Of a DNA stretch of 11,523 nucleotides, positions 1-5,907 are shown in pieces (position 1 is the first letter of the stretch; every line of letters begins with the position of its first letter). The stretch is taken from positions 1 to 11,523 of the forward strand of contig CADCUE010000117.1 in NCBI GenBank assembly GCA_902805805.1. Direction: 5' to 3'. A model generated the notes under the pieces. That model was not told the DNA's origin, did no database searches, and was given only the letters and a program-made list of their open reading frames with translations. The DNA comes from an uncultured Frankineae bacterium. Lineage in GTDB: Bacteria > Actinomycetota > Actinomycetes > Mycobacteriales > SCTD01. The translations under genes and the position numbers were made by a program.

Positions 1-79
1 GAAATAATCGTGAAGGACGGGGGCTGGCTCGTGGCTACAGACGTGGCTGCAGTCCGGCCCTCGACGGGCACGCGCAACA

Positions 80-105
80 GCCGCTGCAGGCCGCTGACCT
101 GCGGC
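80..105 (-). terminator. Possible tRNA-Asn terminator hairpin
   Basis: About 10 nt past the tRNA 3' end on the minus strand lies an imperfect stem: GCAGG (86-90) pairs with CCTGC (98-102), and an outer GCC/GGC pair is offset by a 3-nt bulge. No T-run follows. The position is right for a terminator, but the fold is modest. The rest of the left edge (1-79) shows no gene or other structure that I can support. Confidence 0.3.
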
Positions 106-114
106 TCTGGTGTG

Positions 115-187
115 CTCCCCCGTCTGGACTCGAACCAGAAACCCTGCGATTAACAGTCGCATGCTCTGCCAATTGAGCTACGGGGGA
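115..187 (-). tRNA. trnN: tRNA-Asn (anticodon GUU)
   Basis: Read on the minus strand, this folds as a full 73-nt cloverleaf. The 7-bp acceptor stem pairs TCCCCCG with CGGGGGA. The D-arm reads GCTCAATTGGCAGAGC. The anticodon stem is TGCGA/TCGCA around the loop CTGTTAA, giving anticodon GTT (plus-strand positions 152-154). The T-arm is TCTGG/CCAGA around TTCGAGT. The discriminator is G (complement of position 115). The 3' CCA is not encoded, because CAC follows, so it must be added after transcription, which is common in actinomycetes. It is transcribed away from the YtxH-like gene. Confidence 0.98.
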
Positions 188-216
188 CCGCGCCGGCACG
201 CCGGCTGCGAGGGCTG

Positions 217-222
217 AGACTA
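217..222 (-). promoter_or_regulatory. Candidate -10 box for tRNA-Asn
   Basis: On the minus strand TAGTCT fits the TANNNT pattern. It would place the transcript start near position 210, about 23 nt ahead of the mature tRNA 5' end at 187. No good TTGACA-like -35 box is seen; that region is occupied by the 229-253 inverted repeat. Positional support only. Confidence 0.35.
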
Positions 223-228
223 GCGCAC

Positions 229-253
229 GCGGCACAGCCGGGTGCTGTGCCGC
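229..253. repeat. Perfect 9-bp inverted repeat between divergent genes
   Basis: The arm GCGGCACAG (229-237) is exactly complementary to CTGTGCCGC (245-253) around a 7-nt spacer (238-244). It lies between the minus-strand tRNA and the plus-strand YtxH-like gene, about where the tRNA promoter's -35 region should be. It could be an operator for a dimeric regulator, or a hairpin acting as a terminator for transcripts arriving from the right on the minus strand. There is no T-run on either side. Confidence 0.6.
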
Positions 254-296
254 AGGCCACGCGGCCGTCTCTCCCGCACCGCCCGCCGCCGGTGTG

Positions 297-319
297 GTTG
301 AGAGGCTCAGGCGGGGTAG
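297..319 (+). promoter_or_regulatory. Weak candidate SigB/SigF-like promoter
   Basis: GTTG (297-300) followed after 13 nt by GGGTAG (314-319) resembles the GTTT ... GGGTAT pattern of actinobacterial SigB/SigF-type stress promoters, but the spacer is short and both boxes carry one mismatch. It sits 45 nt before the GTG of the YtxH-like gene. No conventional TTGACA/TATAAT pair is visible in 188-363. Confidence 0.22.
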
Positions 320-363
320 GGACGCGGGGACGATCACTTCACACACTGCGCCTGGAGGCCACC

Positions 364-723
364 GTGTTCCGTAAGCTCACCCTCGCTGCCGCCGCCGGCG
401 CCGGCTACGTGCTCGGCGCCAAGGCCGGCAAGGAGCGCTACGTCCAGATCGAGGCGAAGTTCCGCGAGATCGCGGGCATGCCGGCGGTCCAGAACGCCAC
501 TGCCACGGTCAAGGAGACGGCCTCGTCCGTCGCCGACACCGCCAAGAGCACCGTGACCGAGAAGGTCGGGAGCTCGACGAGCAGCAGCACCACGACCACC
601 GGCACCGGCTTCCCGCCGCCCGCGCCCGTCGAGACGGACGTCGTCGTGGTCGACCTGGGCACCGGTGCCAACACCGGCGCCACCGGCCCGGTCAGCGGCG
701 CTCGCCCCAGCGACACCCTCTGA
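364..723 (+). CDS. YtxH-like small membrane-associated protein
   Basis: A 119-aa protein of unknown biochemical role. Residues 1-22 form a short Gly/Ala-rich hydrophobic stretch ending in GYVLGAKAGKERY (14-26), the signature seen at the start of YtxH-like proteins of actinomycetes. Such proteins are thought to be membrane-anchored and stress-related. Residues 27-68 are amphipathic (AKFREIAG, VKETASSVADTAKSTVTEKV) and could form a helix of LEA-like character. Residues 69-119 are a low-complexity Ser/Thr/Gly/Pro tail, probably disordered. The GTG start at 364 is chosen because GGAGG (354-358) precedes it by 5 nt and the family motif begins there; the in-frame ATG at 247 would add 39 residues of non-homologous, Arg/Pro-rich sequence. 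The next gene follows after 59 nt. Confidence 0.85.
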   Translation: MFRKLTLAAAAGAGYVLGAKAGKERYVQIEAKFREIAGMPAVQNATATVKETASSVADTAKSTVTEKVGSSTSSSTTTTGTGFPPPAPVETDVVVVDLGTGANTGATGPVSGARPSDTL

Positions 724-782
724 CCGCCTGAGACCTGCTCGCCCATCCACTCCCCCCTGAACCCGGAAGAGAGGACACCGTC

Positions 783-1253
783 ATGGGTGCTGTCGCCCAC
801 TACGTCGAGGTCAACGCTCCTGCCGACCAGTGCTACGCCTGGTGGCGCGGACTGACCAACCTGCCGCAGATCATGCCGGACGTGCAGTCCGTGACGCCGC
901 GCGACGGCAGCACGCACGTCACCCACTGGAAGGTCTCCGGACCCCTCGGGAAGACCGTCGAGTGGGACGCCAAGATCGTGGAGGACGTCCCGGGCACCCG
1001 CATCGCATGGGCGACCGAGGACAGCAGCGCTCTCGAGGTCAAGAACGCGGGCGCGGTCCGCTTCGACGACCACGGCGGCACGACCGGCGTCGAGGTCAGC
1101 CTGCAGTACGACCCGCCCGCCGGTCTGCTCGGCGAGGCGATCGCCAAGCTGTTCAGCGACCCGCAGGACAAGGTCGAGAAGGCGCTCGCCGCCTTCAAGA
1201 CGACGATCGAGGCCAGCACGCCCGGCAGCGGGACGACCGTCAAGCAGTCCTAG
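783..1253 (+). CDS. SRPBCC-fold (polyketide cyclase/START-like) protein
   Basis: A 156-aa soluble protein that matches the SRPBCC/'cyclase-dehydrase' pattern: an N-terminal strand (AHYVEVNAPADQCYAWW), then LTNLPQIMPDVQSV, then WKVSGPLGKTVEWDAKIVEDVPGTRIAW, and a C-terminal amphipathic helix (EAIAKLFSDPQDKVEKALAAFKTTIE). The fold makes a deep hydrophobic ligand pocket. In actinomycetes such small proteins often sit beside YtxH-like genes, and their ligand is usually unknown; I cannot assign one. The ATG at 783 is supported by GAGAGG (769-774), 8 nt away. The last dozen residues (TPGSGTTVKQS) look like a disordered tail. It probably shares a transcript with the YtxH-like gene upstream, and a strong hairpin follows the stop codon. 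Confidence 0.88.
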   Translation: MGAVAHYVEVNAPADQCYAWWRGLTNLPQIMPDVQSVTPRDGSTHVTHWKVSGPLGKTVEWDAKIVEDVPGTRIAWATEDSSALEVKNAGAVRFDDHGGTTGVEVSLQYDPPAGLLGEAIAKLFSDPQDKVEKALAAFKTTIEASTPGSGTTVKQS

Positions 1254-1269
1254 CCCCACCCGAACGCCT

Positions 1270-1305
1270 GCCGAGGGTCGCCTGCGCTGACAGGCGGCCC
1301 TCGGC
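1270..1305 (+). terminator. Long GC hairpin, U-tract-less terminator
   Basis: Fifteen consecutive pairs, with one G-T wobble, join 1270-1284 and 1291-1305 around the 6-nt loop CGCTGA. It begins 17 nt after the SRPBCC stop. No T-run follows (CCGTCCAGCC), as is usual for actinomycete hairpin terminators. It divides the left gene group into 364-1253 and 1360-2888. Confidence 0.75.
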
Positions 1306-1359
1306 CCGTCCAGCCACCCGTACGGACGAGCAGCGCCGCCAGCACCAGAGAGGAACGCC

Positions 1360-1791
1360 ATGAGCTCCCGCATCCCCGAGAAGCCCTCCGAGGCCGAGGC
1401 CGAGGGCATCCCGGACCCCGGGTTCTCCGACCCCACCCAGCTGGTCGCCGGTGACACCGAGGCGGTCATGGAGCCGCCGCACGACACGGCGATCGCCGTC
1501 GACGAGTGGGGCACCACGGCGGCTGAGCAGGCCGAGGGCGAGCCGCTGGACGCCCGGCTGGCCCGTGAGGAGGACGACGTCCTCGCCGCGGTGGACCTGC
1601 CCGCCGACGAGAGCTCCGGCGCCGACACGCCCTTCGACGAGCGCGCCGGTCAGGGCGTCGGCAGACTGGTCGAGACCGACGAGGGTGCACGGGCTGACAC
1701 CGAGGCCGAGCTGGTCGCCGGCGACGTCGGCACCGACCTCGGCGGCTACAGCGCCGAGGAGTCGGCCATGCACCTCGAGCCAGAGGTCTGA
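1360..1791 (+). CDS. DUF5709 family acidic protein
   Basis: A 143-aa, very acidic, probably disordered cytoplasmic protein of unknown function. It follows the DUF5709 pattern as I remember it: an N-terminal P-x-DP-G-FSDPTQL segment, then AVDEWGTTAAEQAEGEPLDARLAREEDDV (47-75), and a C-terminal block around GRLVETDEGA and EAELVAGDVGTDLGGYSAEESAMHL. There are almost no aromatic or hydrophobic core residues and no cysteine. The phrase LVAGD occurs near both ends (about residues 28 and 118). The ATG at 1360 is set by GAGAGGA (1348-1354). The topoisomerase gene starts 32 nt downstream and probably shares its mRNA. I see no clear promoter in the 54 nt between the upstream hairpin and this gene. Confidence 0.85.
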   Translation: MSSRIPEKPSEAEAEGIPDPGFSDPTQLVAGDTEAVMEPPHDTAIAVDEWGTTAAEQAEGEPLDARLAREEDDVLAAVDLPADESSGADTPFDERAGQGVGRLVETDEGARADTEAELVAGDVGTDLGGYSAEESAMHLEPEV

Positions 1792-1823
1792 CGACCTCAG
1801 GACCGACGACGAGAGGCACTGCG

Positions 1824-2888
1824 GTGGTCCGTCTGAGGCGCGTCTCCTGCTCCGGACCGGGCATCACGCGGGTCCGCAAGGGCAAGGGCTTCCGCTACGT
1901 CGATGCCGCCGGCACCCCGGTCACCGACGAGGCGGTCCTCGCCCGGATCGAGGCGCTGGTCCTGCCCCCCGCCTGGGAGGACGTCTGGATCTGCTCGGTC
2001 GCGACCGGGCACATCCAGGCGACCGGGGTGGACGCCAAGGGCCGACGGCAGTACCGCTACCACGACGCGTGGCGCGTCCAGCGCGACCTCGCCAAGCACG
2101 ACCGCATCCTGGACTTCGCCGCCCGGCTGCCCGCCGCCCGTGAGCGCCTGCGCGCCGACCTGACGACGGAGGGCCTGACGCGCACGCGGGTGCTGGCCTG
2201 CGCCGTGCGGCTGCTGGACCTCGGCTTCTTCCGCATCGGCGGGGAGCAGTACGCGTCGGAGAACCAGTCGTACGGCCTCGCCACGCTGCTCAAGAAGCAC
2301 GTCACCGTCACGACCAGCGCCTCGGGAGACCTCGAGGTGGTGTTCGACTACACCGGCAAGAGCGGCAAGCTCTGGCACCGCTCGCTCGTGGAGCCCGAGG
2401 TCGCGACCGTGGTCAAGCAGCTCAAGCAGCGCCGCGGCGGTGGACCGGAGCTGCTCGCCTACCGCAGCGGACCGGGCCGCAGTGCTGCCTGGGTCGACAT
2501 CAGGAGCGGCGACATCAACGACTACCTCCGCGAGGTCACCGGCGGTGAGGACACCGCCAAGGACTTCCGGACCTGGTCGGCCACCGTCATGGCGGCCGTC
2601 GGCCTGGCCGTGTCCACCCACGCCGACAGCGCCACCGCGCGCAAGCGGGCGGTGACCCGGGTGGTCAAGGAGGTGGCCGACAAGCTCGGCAACACGCCTG
2701 CGGTCTGCCGTTCCAGCTACATCGACCCCCGGATCATCGACCTCTACGAGAACGACGTGACGATCGCGCCGGACCTCGAGGTCCTGGGCGAGCAGGCGTC
2801 GTACGGCTCCCCCGCCTTCCAGGGGGCGATCGAGAAGGCGGTCCTCGCCCTGCTGCGGGAGCCGGTGTCCGAGCAGCTCGCCGGCTGA
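1824..2888 (+). CDS. DNA topoisomerase IB (poxvirus/eukaryote type)
   Basis: A 354-aa enzyme expected to relax positive and negative supercoils through a 3'-phosphotyrosyl nick, without ATP. Residues about 14-75 form the N-terminal clamp (GKGFRYVDAAG, LPPAWEDVWI, GRRQYRYHDAW). The catalytic domain follows: Arg137 in FFRIGGEQYA, Lys179/Lys182 in YTGKSGKLWH, Arg249 in KDFRTWSA, and the nucleophile Tyr299 in CRSSYIDPR. The histidine that lies nine residues before the tyrosine in the vaccinia enzyme is Asn290 here (LGNTPAVC), as I recall for other bacterial members. Length and domain order are normal for bacterial TopIB. The GTG at 1824 has GAGAGG (1811-1816) 7 nt upstream. It is probably co-transcribed with the DUF5709 gene. 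Codon use matches its neighbours, so there is no sign of recent transfer. Confidence 0.96.
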   Translation: MVRLRRVSCSGPGITRVRKGKGFRYVDAAGTPVTDEAVLARIEALVLPPAWEDVWICSVATGHIQATGVDAKGRRQYRYHDAWRVQRDLAKHDRILDFAARLPAARERLRADLTTEGLTRTRVLACAVRLLDLGFFRIGGEQYASENQSYGLATLLKKHVTVTTSASGDLEVVFDYTGKSGKLWHRSLVEPEVATVVKQLKQRRGGGPELLAYRSGPGRSAAWVDIRSGDINDYLREVTGGEDTAKDFRTWSATVMAAVGLAVSTHADSATARKRAVTRVVKEVADKLGNTPAVCRSSYIDPRIIDLYENDVTIAPDLEVLGEQASYGSPAFQGAIEKAVLALLREPVSEQLAG

Positions 2889-2911
2889 CCTGTCCTGCTC
2901 GCCACATCACC

Positions 2912-2939
2912 CTGACGCCATCCTGCACTTCCGTAAGGT
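2912..2939 (+). promoter_or_regulatory. Candidate sigma-70-type promoter of the heptose operon
   Basis: CTGACG (2912-2917), a 16-nt spacer and TAAGGT (2934-2939) fit the actinomycete pattern TTGAC-N16-18-TANNNT, with one mismatch in the -35 core. Transcription would begin near 2945-2947, leaving a leader of roughly 100 nt before the gmhB start at 3049. It lies in the only gene-free gap ahead of the downstream operon. A start here would exclude the in-frame GTG at 2938 as a translation start. Confidence 0.5.
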
Positions 2940-2977
2940 GCTTGTTTCGTCGGAGACAGCCCGGGGAGACGACGCCC

Positions 2978-3052
2978 ATGCAGCCATCCGCCCCGACGTG
3001 CCCGTGCACCGGGCTGCGGGTCTGCATGCGCGCCTGCGCGGCCGGCCGGTGA
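2978..3052 (+). CDS. Upstream ORF / Cys-rich leader peptide
   Basis: A 24-codon ORF (MQPSAPTC ... CAAGR) with four cysteines, at residues 8, 10, 16 and 20. It has an ATG start with GGGGAG (2963-2968) 9 nt upstream. That is a better ribosome site than anything in front of the next gene. Its TGA stop (3050-3052) overlaps the GTG start of the phosphatase gene (3049-3051) as GTGA, and this tetranucleotide is the loop of a strong hairpin. A role as a leader peptide that feeds ribosomes into gmhB is inferred. No family is recognised, and a chance ORF is possible in such GC-rich DNA, though the start/stop arrangement argues against that. Confidence 0.4.
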   Translation: MQPSAPTCPCTGLRVCMRACAAGR

Positions 3053-3061
3053 CGGCCGGCC
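3040..3061 (+). promoter_or_regulatory. Start-codon hairpin with GUGA tetraloop
   Basis: GGCCGGCCG (3040-3048) is perfectly complementary to CGGCCGGCC (3053-3061), and the 4-nt loop is GTGA (3049-3052). GUGA belongs to the GNRA class of very stable RNA tetraloops. The loop contains both the uORF stop codon and the likely GTG start of gmhB. A ribosome finishing the uORF would melt the 5' arm and reach the start directly, so initiation may depend on uORF translation. Confidence 0.55.
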
Positions 3062-3621
3062 CCGCCGCCGTCCGTCCCTGTGCCGTCCTGTTCGACCGCG
3101 ACGGGACGCTGGTCGTCGACGTGCCCTACAACGGCGACCCGGAGCTGGTGCAGCCGATGGCCGGGGCCCGCGCCGCGCTCGAGCGGCTGCGGAGCGCCGG
3201 AGTGCCCACCGCCGTCGTGTCGAACCAGAGCGGCATCGCCCGGGGTCTGCTCACCCGCGAGCAGGTCGACGCGGTCAACGCGCGGCTGCAGGACCTGGTC
3301 GGCCCGCTCGGCCCGGTCTTCGTCTGCGAGCACGGCCCGGACGACGGCTGCTCCTGCCGCAAGCCGGCGCCCGGGATGGTGCTCGCCGCCGCGCGGGCCC
3401 TGGGTGTGGCACCCGAGACGTGCGTCGTCGTCGGGGACATCGGCGCCGACGTCGGTGCGGCGCTCGCCGCCGGCGCCCGGGCTGTCCTCGTCCCGACACC
3501 GGTCACCCGGCCGGAGGAGGTCGAGCGGGCGCGGCGGGCCGGCGTGCCGGTCGCGTCCGACCTCCGGGCAGCGGTCGCCCTGCTCCTGCCGGACGAGGAC
3601 CCGTCGGAGGAAGGGCCATGA
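3049..3621 (+). CDS. gmhB: GmhB-type D-glycero-D-manno-heptose-1,7-bisphosphate 7-phosphatase (HAD-IIIA)
   Basis: A 190-aa cytoplasmic HAD phosphatase expected to remove the 7-phosphate of heptose 1,7-bisphosphate, the step between the two HldE reactions. The motifs are complete: DRDGT (16-20, nucleophile Asp16 and acid/base Asp18), SNQSGIARG (58-66), and VVVGDIGADV (126-135). A structural zinc loop has Cys93, His95, Cys101 and Cys103 (CEH...CSCRKPAP), as in E. coli GmhB. Histidinol-phosphatase domains are similar, but the heptose-gene neighbours favour GmhB. The GTG at 3049 is preferred because the fold begins ten residues later and the start overlaps the uORF stop. In-frame GTGs at 2998 and 2938 would add unrelated residues, and the latter overlaps the -10 box. 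No Shine-Dalgarno site precedes 3049. ATGA overlap with the next gene. Confidence 0.9.
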   Translation: MTAGPAAVRPCAVLFDRDGTLVVDVPYNGDPELVQPMAGARAALERLRSAGVPTAVVSNQSGIARGLLTREQVDAVNARLQDLVGPLGPVFVCEHGPDDGCSCRKPAPGMVLAAARALGVAPETCVVVGDIGADVGAALAAGARAVLVPTPVTRPEEVERARRAGVPVASDLRAAVALLLPDEDPSEEGP

Positions 3622-4658
3622 CGACCACGCTCGTCGTCCGGCTGGACAGCGACGGGGACGTGCTGCTCGCCGGTCCGGCCGTGCGCGCCGTCGCAGCGGC
3701 CGGCGACCGCGTCGTCCTGCTCGTCGGGCCGCAGGGCGCCGCGGCGGCCCGGCTGCTGCCCGGTGTCGACCAGGTCCTCGTCTGGGCCTGTCCCTGGATC
3801 GTGGCCGATCCCGCCCCGGTCGACCCGGCCGACATCGCCGGGGTCGTCGCCGAGGTGCGCGCCGTGGCCGCCGACCGGGCTCTCGTGCTGACGTCCTTCC
3901 ACCAGAGCCCGCTGCCCACCGCGCTGGTGCTGCGCCTGGCCGGCGTCCCCTGGGTCGGTGCCGTCAGCGAGGACTACCCCGGCTCCCTGCTGGACCTCCG
4001 CCTGCAGCTGCCCGACTCCGGGCTGCACGAGGCGCAGCGCCAGCTGCGACTGGCCGAGGCAGCCGGCTTCGCCCTGCCCGCCGGGGATGCCGCGGGACTG
4101 CAGGTGCGCCGCGACCTGCCGACGACGACGCTGCTGACCGGCGAGGACCCGTACGTCGTCGTGCACCCGGGCGCGTCCGTGCCGGCCCGCGCGCCCGGTC
4201 CGGAGTGGGCCCGAGACCTCGTGCAGGCCCTGCTCGGCGACGGCTGTCGTGTCGTGGTCACGGGAGGCCCCGGCGAGGTCGGCCTCACTGCCGCGGTGGC
4301 CGCGCCCGGAGCGGTCGACCTCGGCGGACGGACCGGTCTGGCCGAGCTGGCCGACGTCCTGGGCCGGGCCGCCGTGGTCGTGGTGGGCAACACCGGGCCC
4401 GCCCACCTGGCTGCCGCCGTCGGGACGCCGGTGGTGTCGCTGTTCGCCCCCGTCGTGCCCGCCGAGCGGTGGCGGCCGTGGCAGGTTCCGCACAGACTGC
4501 TGGGAGACCAGTCCGCTGCGTGCGCGCTCAGCCGGGCCAAGACCTGCCCCGTACCAGGCCATCCGTGCCTCGACGGCGTGCCGGTGACGGCCGCCGTCGA
4601 CGCCGTGCGAGCGTTGGCGCCGTCGCTCGCCCCCCGCCGTACGGCGGCCAACGCATGA
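3618..4658 (+). CDS. Glycosyltransferase family 9 (heptosyltransferase-like)
   Basis: A 346-aa GT-B enzyme of the ADP-heptose:LPS heptosyltransferase family (WaaC/WaaF/RfaF-like). The N-terminal acceptor domain begins MTTTLVVRLDSDGDVLLAGP, the usual GT9 opening (R-x-D/G-x-x-GDVLL-x-x-P). The C-terminal domain has YVVVHPGASVPAR and the nucleotide-sugar signature GNTGPAHLAAAVGTPVVSLF, with Asn258-Thr-Gly and His263. Many LPS enzymes have Asp-Ser-Gly at this place, so Asn-Thr is a variant. A cysteine-containing tail (SRAKTCPVPGHPC) follows. ADP-heptose is the likely donor, given GmhA/HldE/GmhB in the same operon; the acceptor is unknown. ATG at 3618 (GGAAGGG just upstream) overlaps the gmhB stop by 4 bases. 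The next gene starts 10 nt after the stop. Confidence 0.92.
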   Translation: MTTTLVVRLDSDGDVLLAGPAVRAVAAAGDRVVLLVGPQGAAAARLLPGVDQVLVWACPWIVADPAPVDPADIAGVVAEVRAVAADRALVLTSFHQSPLPTALVLRLAGVPWVGAVSEDYPGSLLDLRLQLPDSGLHEAQRQLRLAEAAGFALPAGDAAGLQVRRDLPTTTLLTGEDPYVVVHPGASVPARAPGPEWARDLVQALLGDGCRVVVTGGPGEVGLTAAVAAPGAVDLGGRTGLAELADVLGRAAVVVVGNTGPAHLAAAVGTPVVSLFAPVVPAERWRPWQVPHRLLGDQSAACALSRAKTCPVPGHPCLDGVPVTAAVDAVRALAPSLAPRRTAANA

Positions 4659-4668
4659 GGAGCCTGCT

Positions 4669-5907
4669 GTGAGAGTCGCGATGGTCTCCGAGCACGCCAG
4701 CCCGTTGGCGGTCCTGGGCGGAGTCGACGCGGGCGGCCAGAACGTCCACGTGGCCGCCCTCGCGGAGGGGATGGCCCGGCACGGCGCCGACGTCGTCGTC
4801 CACACCCGCCGGGACGACGTCGCCCTGCGCCGCCGCGTGCGCATGAGCCCCGGGGTCACGGTCGACCACGTGATGGCCGGGCCCCCGCACGCCGTGCCCA
4901 AGGACGACCTGCTGCCCTACATGGACGACTTCGCGGCCGACCTGCACCGGCAGTGGCGGGCCCGGCGTCCCGACGTCGTGCACGCCCACTTCTGGATGAG
5001 CGGCCGGGCTGCGCTGGCCGCCGCCCGGCCGCTCGGCATCCCCGTGGTCCTGACGTTCCACGCCCTCGGCGTCGTCAAGCGACGCCACCAGGGCGAGCGC
5101 GACACCAGCCCGGCGGGTCGGCTCGACGTCGAGTCGGCTCTCGTGCGCGAGGCCGACCGCATCGTGGCCACCTGCACCGACGAGGTCTTCGAGCTGCTCC
5201 GGCTCGGCGGCGACCGCCGGCGCATCTCGGTCGTCCCCTGCGGGGTCGACCTGACGACCTTCCACCCCGGCGTGCAGCCCGAGCCGCGCACCCCAGGACT
5301 GCGGCGCATCGTCTGCGTCGGGCGGCTGGTGGAGCGCAAGGGCGTCGGCAACGCCATCGAGGCGCTCGGACGGCTGCGCGCGGCCGGCGGGCCCGACGCC
5401 GAGCTCGTCGTCGCGGGCGGGCCCGACGCCGCCGAGCTGGACTCCGATCCCGAGGTCGCCCGGCTGCGGGGGCTCGCCGACCGGGCCGGCGTCGCCGACC
5501 GGGTGGTGTTCCGTGGCCGGGTCGGGCGCGAGGACCTGCCGGCGCTGTTCCGCTCGGCCGACCTCGCGGTGTGCGTGCCGTGGTACGAGCCGTTCGGCAT
5601 CGTGCCGCTGGAGGCGATGGCCTGCGGCGTGCCCGTCGTCGCGTCCGCCGTCGGGGGGATCATCGACACCGTCGTGCACGGGCGCACCGGCGTGCACGTC
5701 CCACCGCGCCGACCCGACGTGCTCGCCGAGGCGCTGGGCGACCTGCTGTGCGACGACGAGCGGCTGGCCGCGCTCGGCCGCGCCGGCGCCCGCCGCTCGC
5801 GCGCGAAGTACTCCTGGGACCGCGTGGCGGCGCAGACGCTGCAGTCGTACGAGGACCTGCTCCCCCTGCCCCTGGCCGAACTGCTCGACGAAGAGGTGTC
5901 GTCATGA
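4669..5907 (+). CDS. Glycosyltransferase family 4 (group 1)
   Basis: A 412-aa retaining GT-B glycosyltransferase. The N-terminal glycine-rich donor/acceptor loop reads LGGVDAGGQNVHVAALAEGMARHG, the form shared by sucrose-phosphate-synthase-like and MshA-like enzymes. VVHAHFWMSG follows, then the linker VVPCGVDLTTFHP. The C-terminal Rossmann half has VCVGRLVERKG and the E-x7-E motif EPFGIVPLEAMACG (Glu307 and Glu315), which binds the donor sugar nucleotide. Donor and acceptor cannot be read from sequence. MshA (mycothiol) is an alternative name by similarity, but the heptose operon context argues for glycan assembly. GTG start with AGGAG (4658-4662) 6 nt before it. ATGA overlap with gmhA. Confidence 0.93.
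   Translation: MRVAMVSEHASPLAVLGGVDAGGQNVHVAALAEGMARHGADVVVHTRRDDVALRRRVRMSPGVTVDHVMAGPPHAVPKDDLLPYMDDFAADLHRQWRARRPDVVHAHFWMSGRAALAAARPLGIPVVLTFHALGVVKRRHQGERDTSPAGRLDVESALVREADRIVATCTDEVFELLRLGGDRRRISVVPCGVDLTTFHPGVQPEPRTPGLRRIVCVGRLVERKGVGNAIEALGRLRAAGGPDAELVVAGGPDAAELDSDPEVARLRGLADRAGVADRVVFRGRVGREDLPALFRSADLAVCVPWYEPFGIVPLEAMACGVPVVASAVGGIIDTVVHGRTGVHVPPRRPDVLAEALGDLLCDDERLAALGRAGARRSRAKYSWDRVAAQTLQSYEDLLPLPLAELLDEEVSS

Noticed and set aside
247..363. Upstream ATG giving a 158-aa version of the YtxH-like protein
   Set aside because: The extra 39 residues are Arg/Pro/Gly-rich and unlike the family. The GTG at 364 has a perfect GGAGG at 5 nt and begins the conserved motif.
438..1628. Long minus-strand ORF opposite the YtxH, SRPBCC and DUF5709 genes
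   Set aside because: It spans two intergenic regions and a terminator hairpin, its translation is low-complexity and Arg/Gly/Ser-rich, and it matches no family. GC-rich DNA commonly gives such antisense shadows.
1824..2888. Recent horizontal transfer of the eukaryote-like topoisomerase
   Set aside because: Base and codon composition are the same as in neighbouring genes, and there is no mobile element or flanking repeat.
2938..3048. Start of gmhB at GTG 2938 or 2998
   Set aside because: 2938 overlaps the candidate -10 box and neither has a convincing ribosome site; the added residues are not part of the HAD fold. Not fully excluded.
3126..4901. 591-codon minus-strand ORF opposite gmhB and the first GT9
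   Set aside because: Shadow of well-supported plus-strand genes; the translation is compositionally biased with no recognisable domain.
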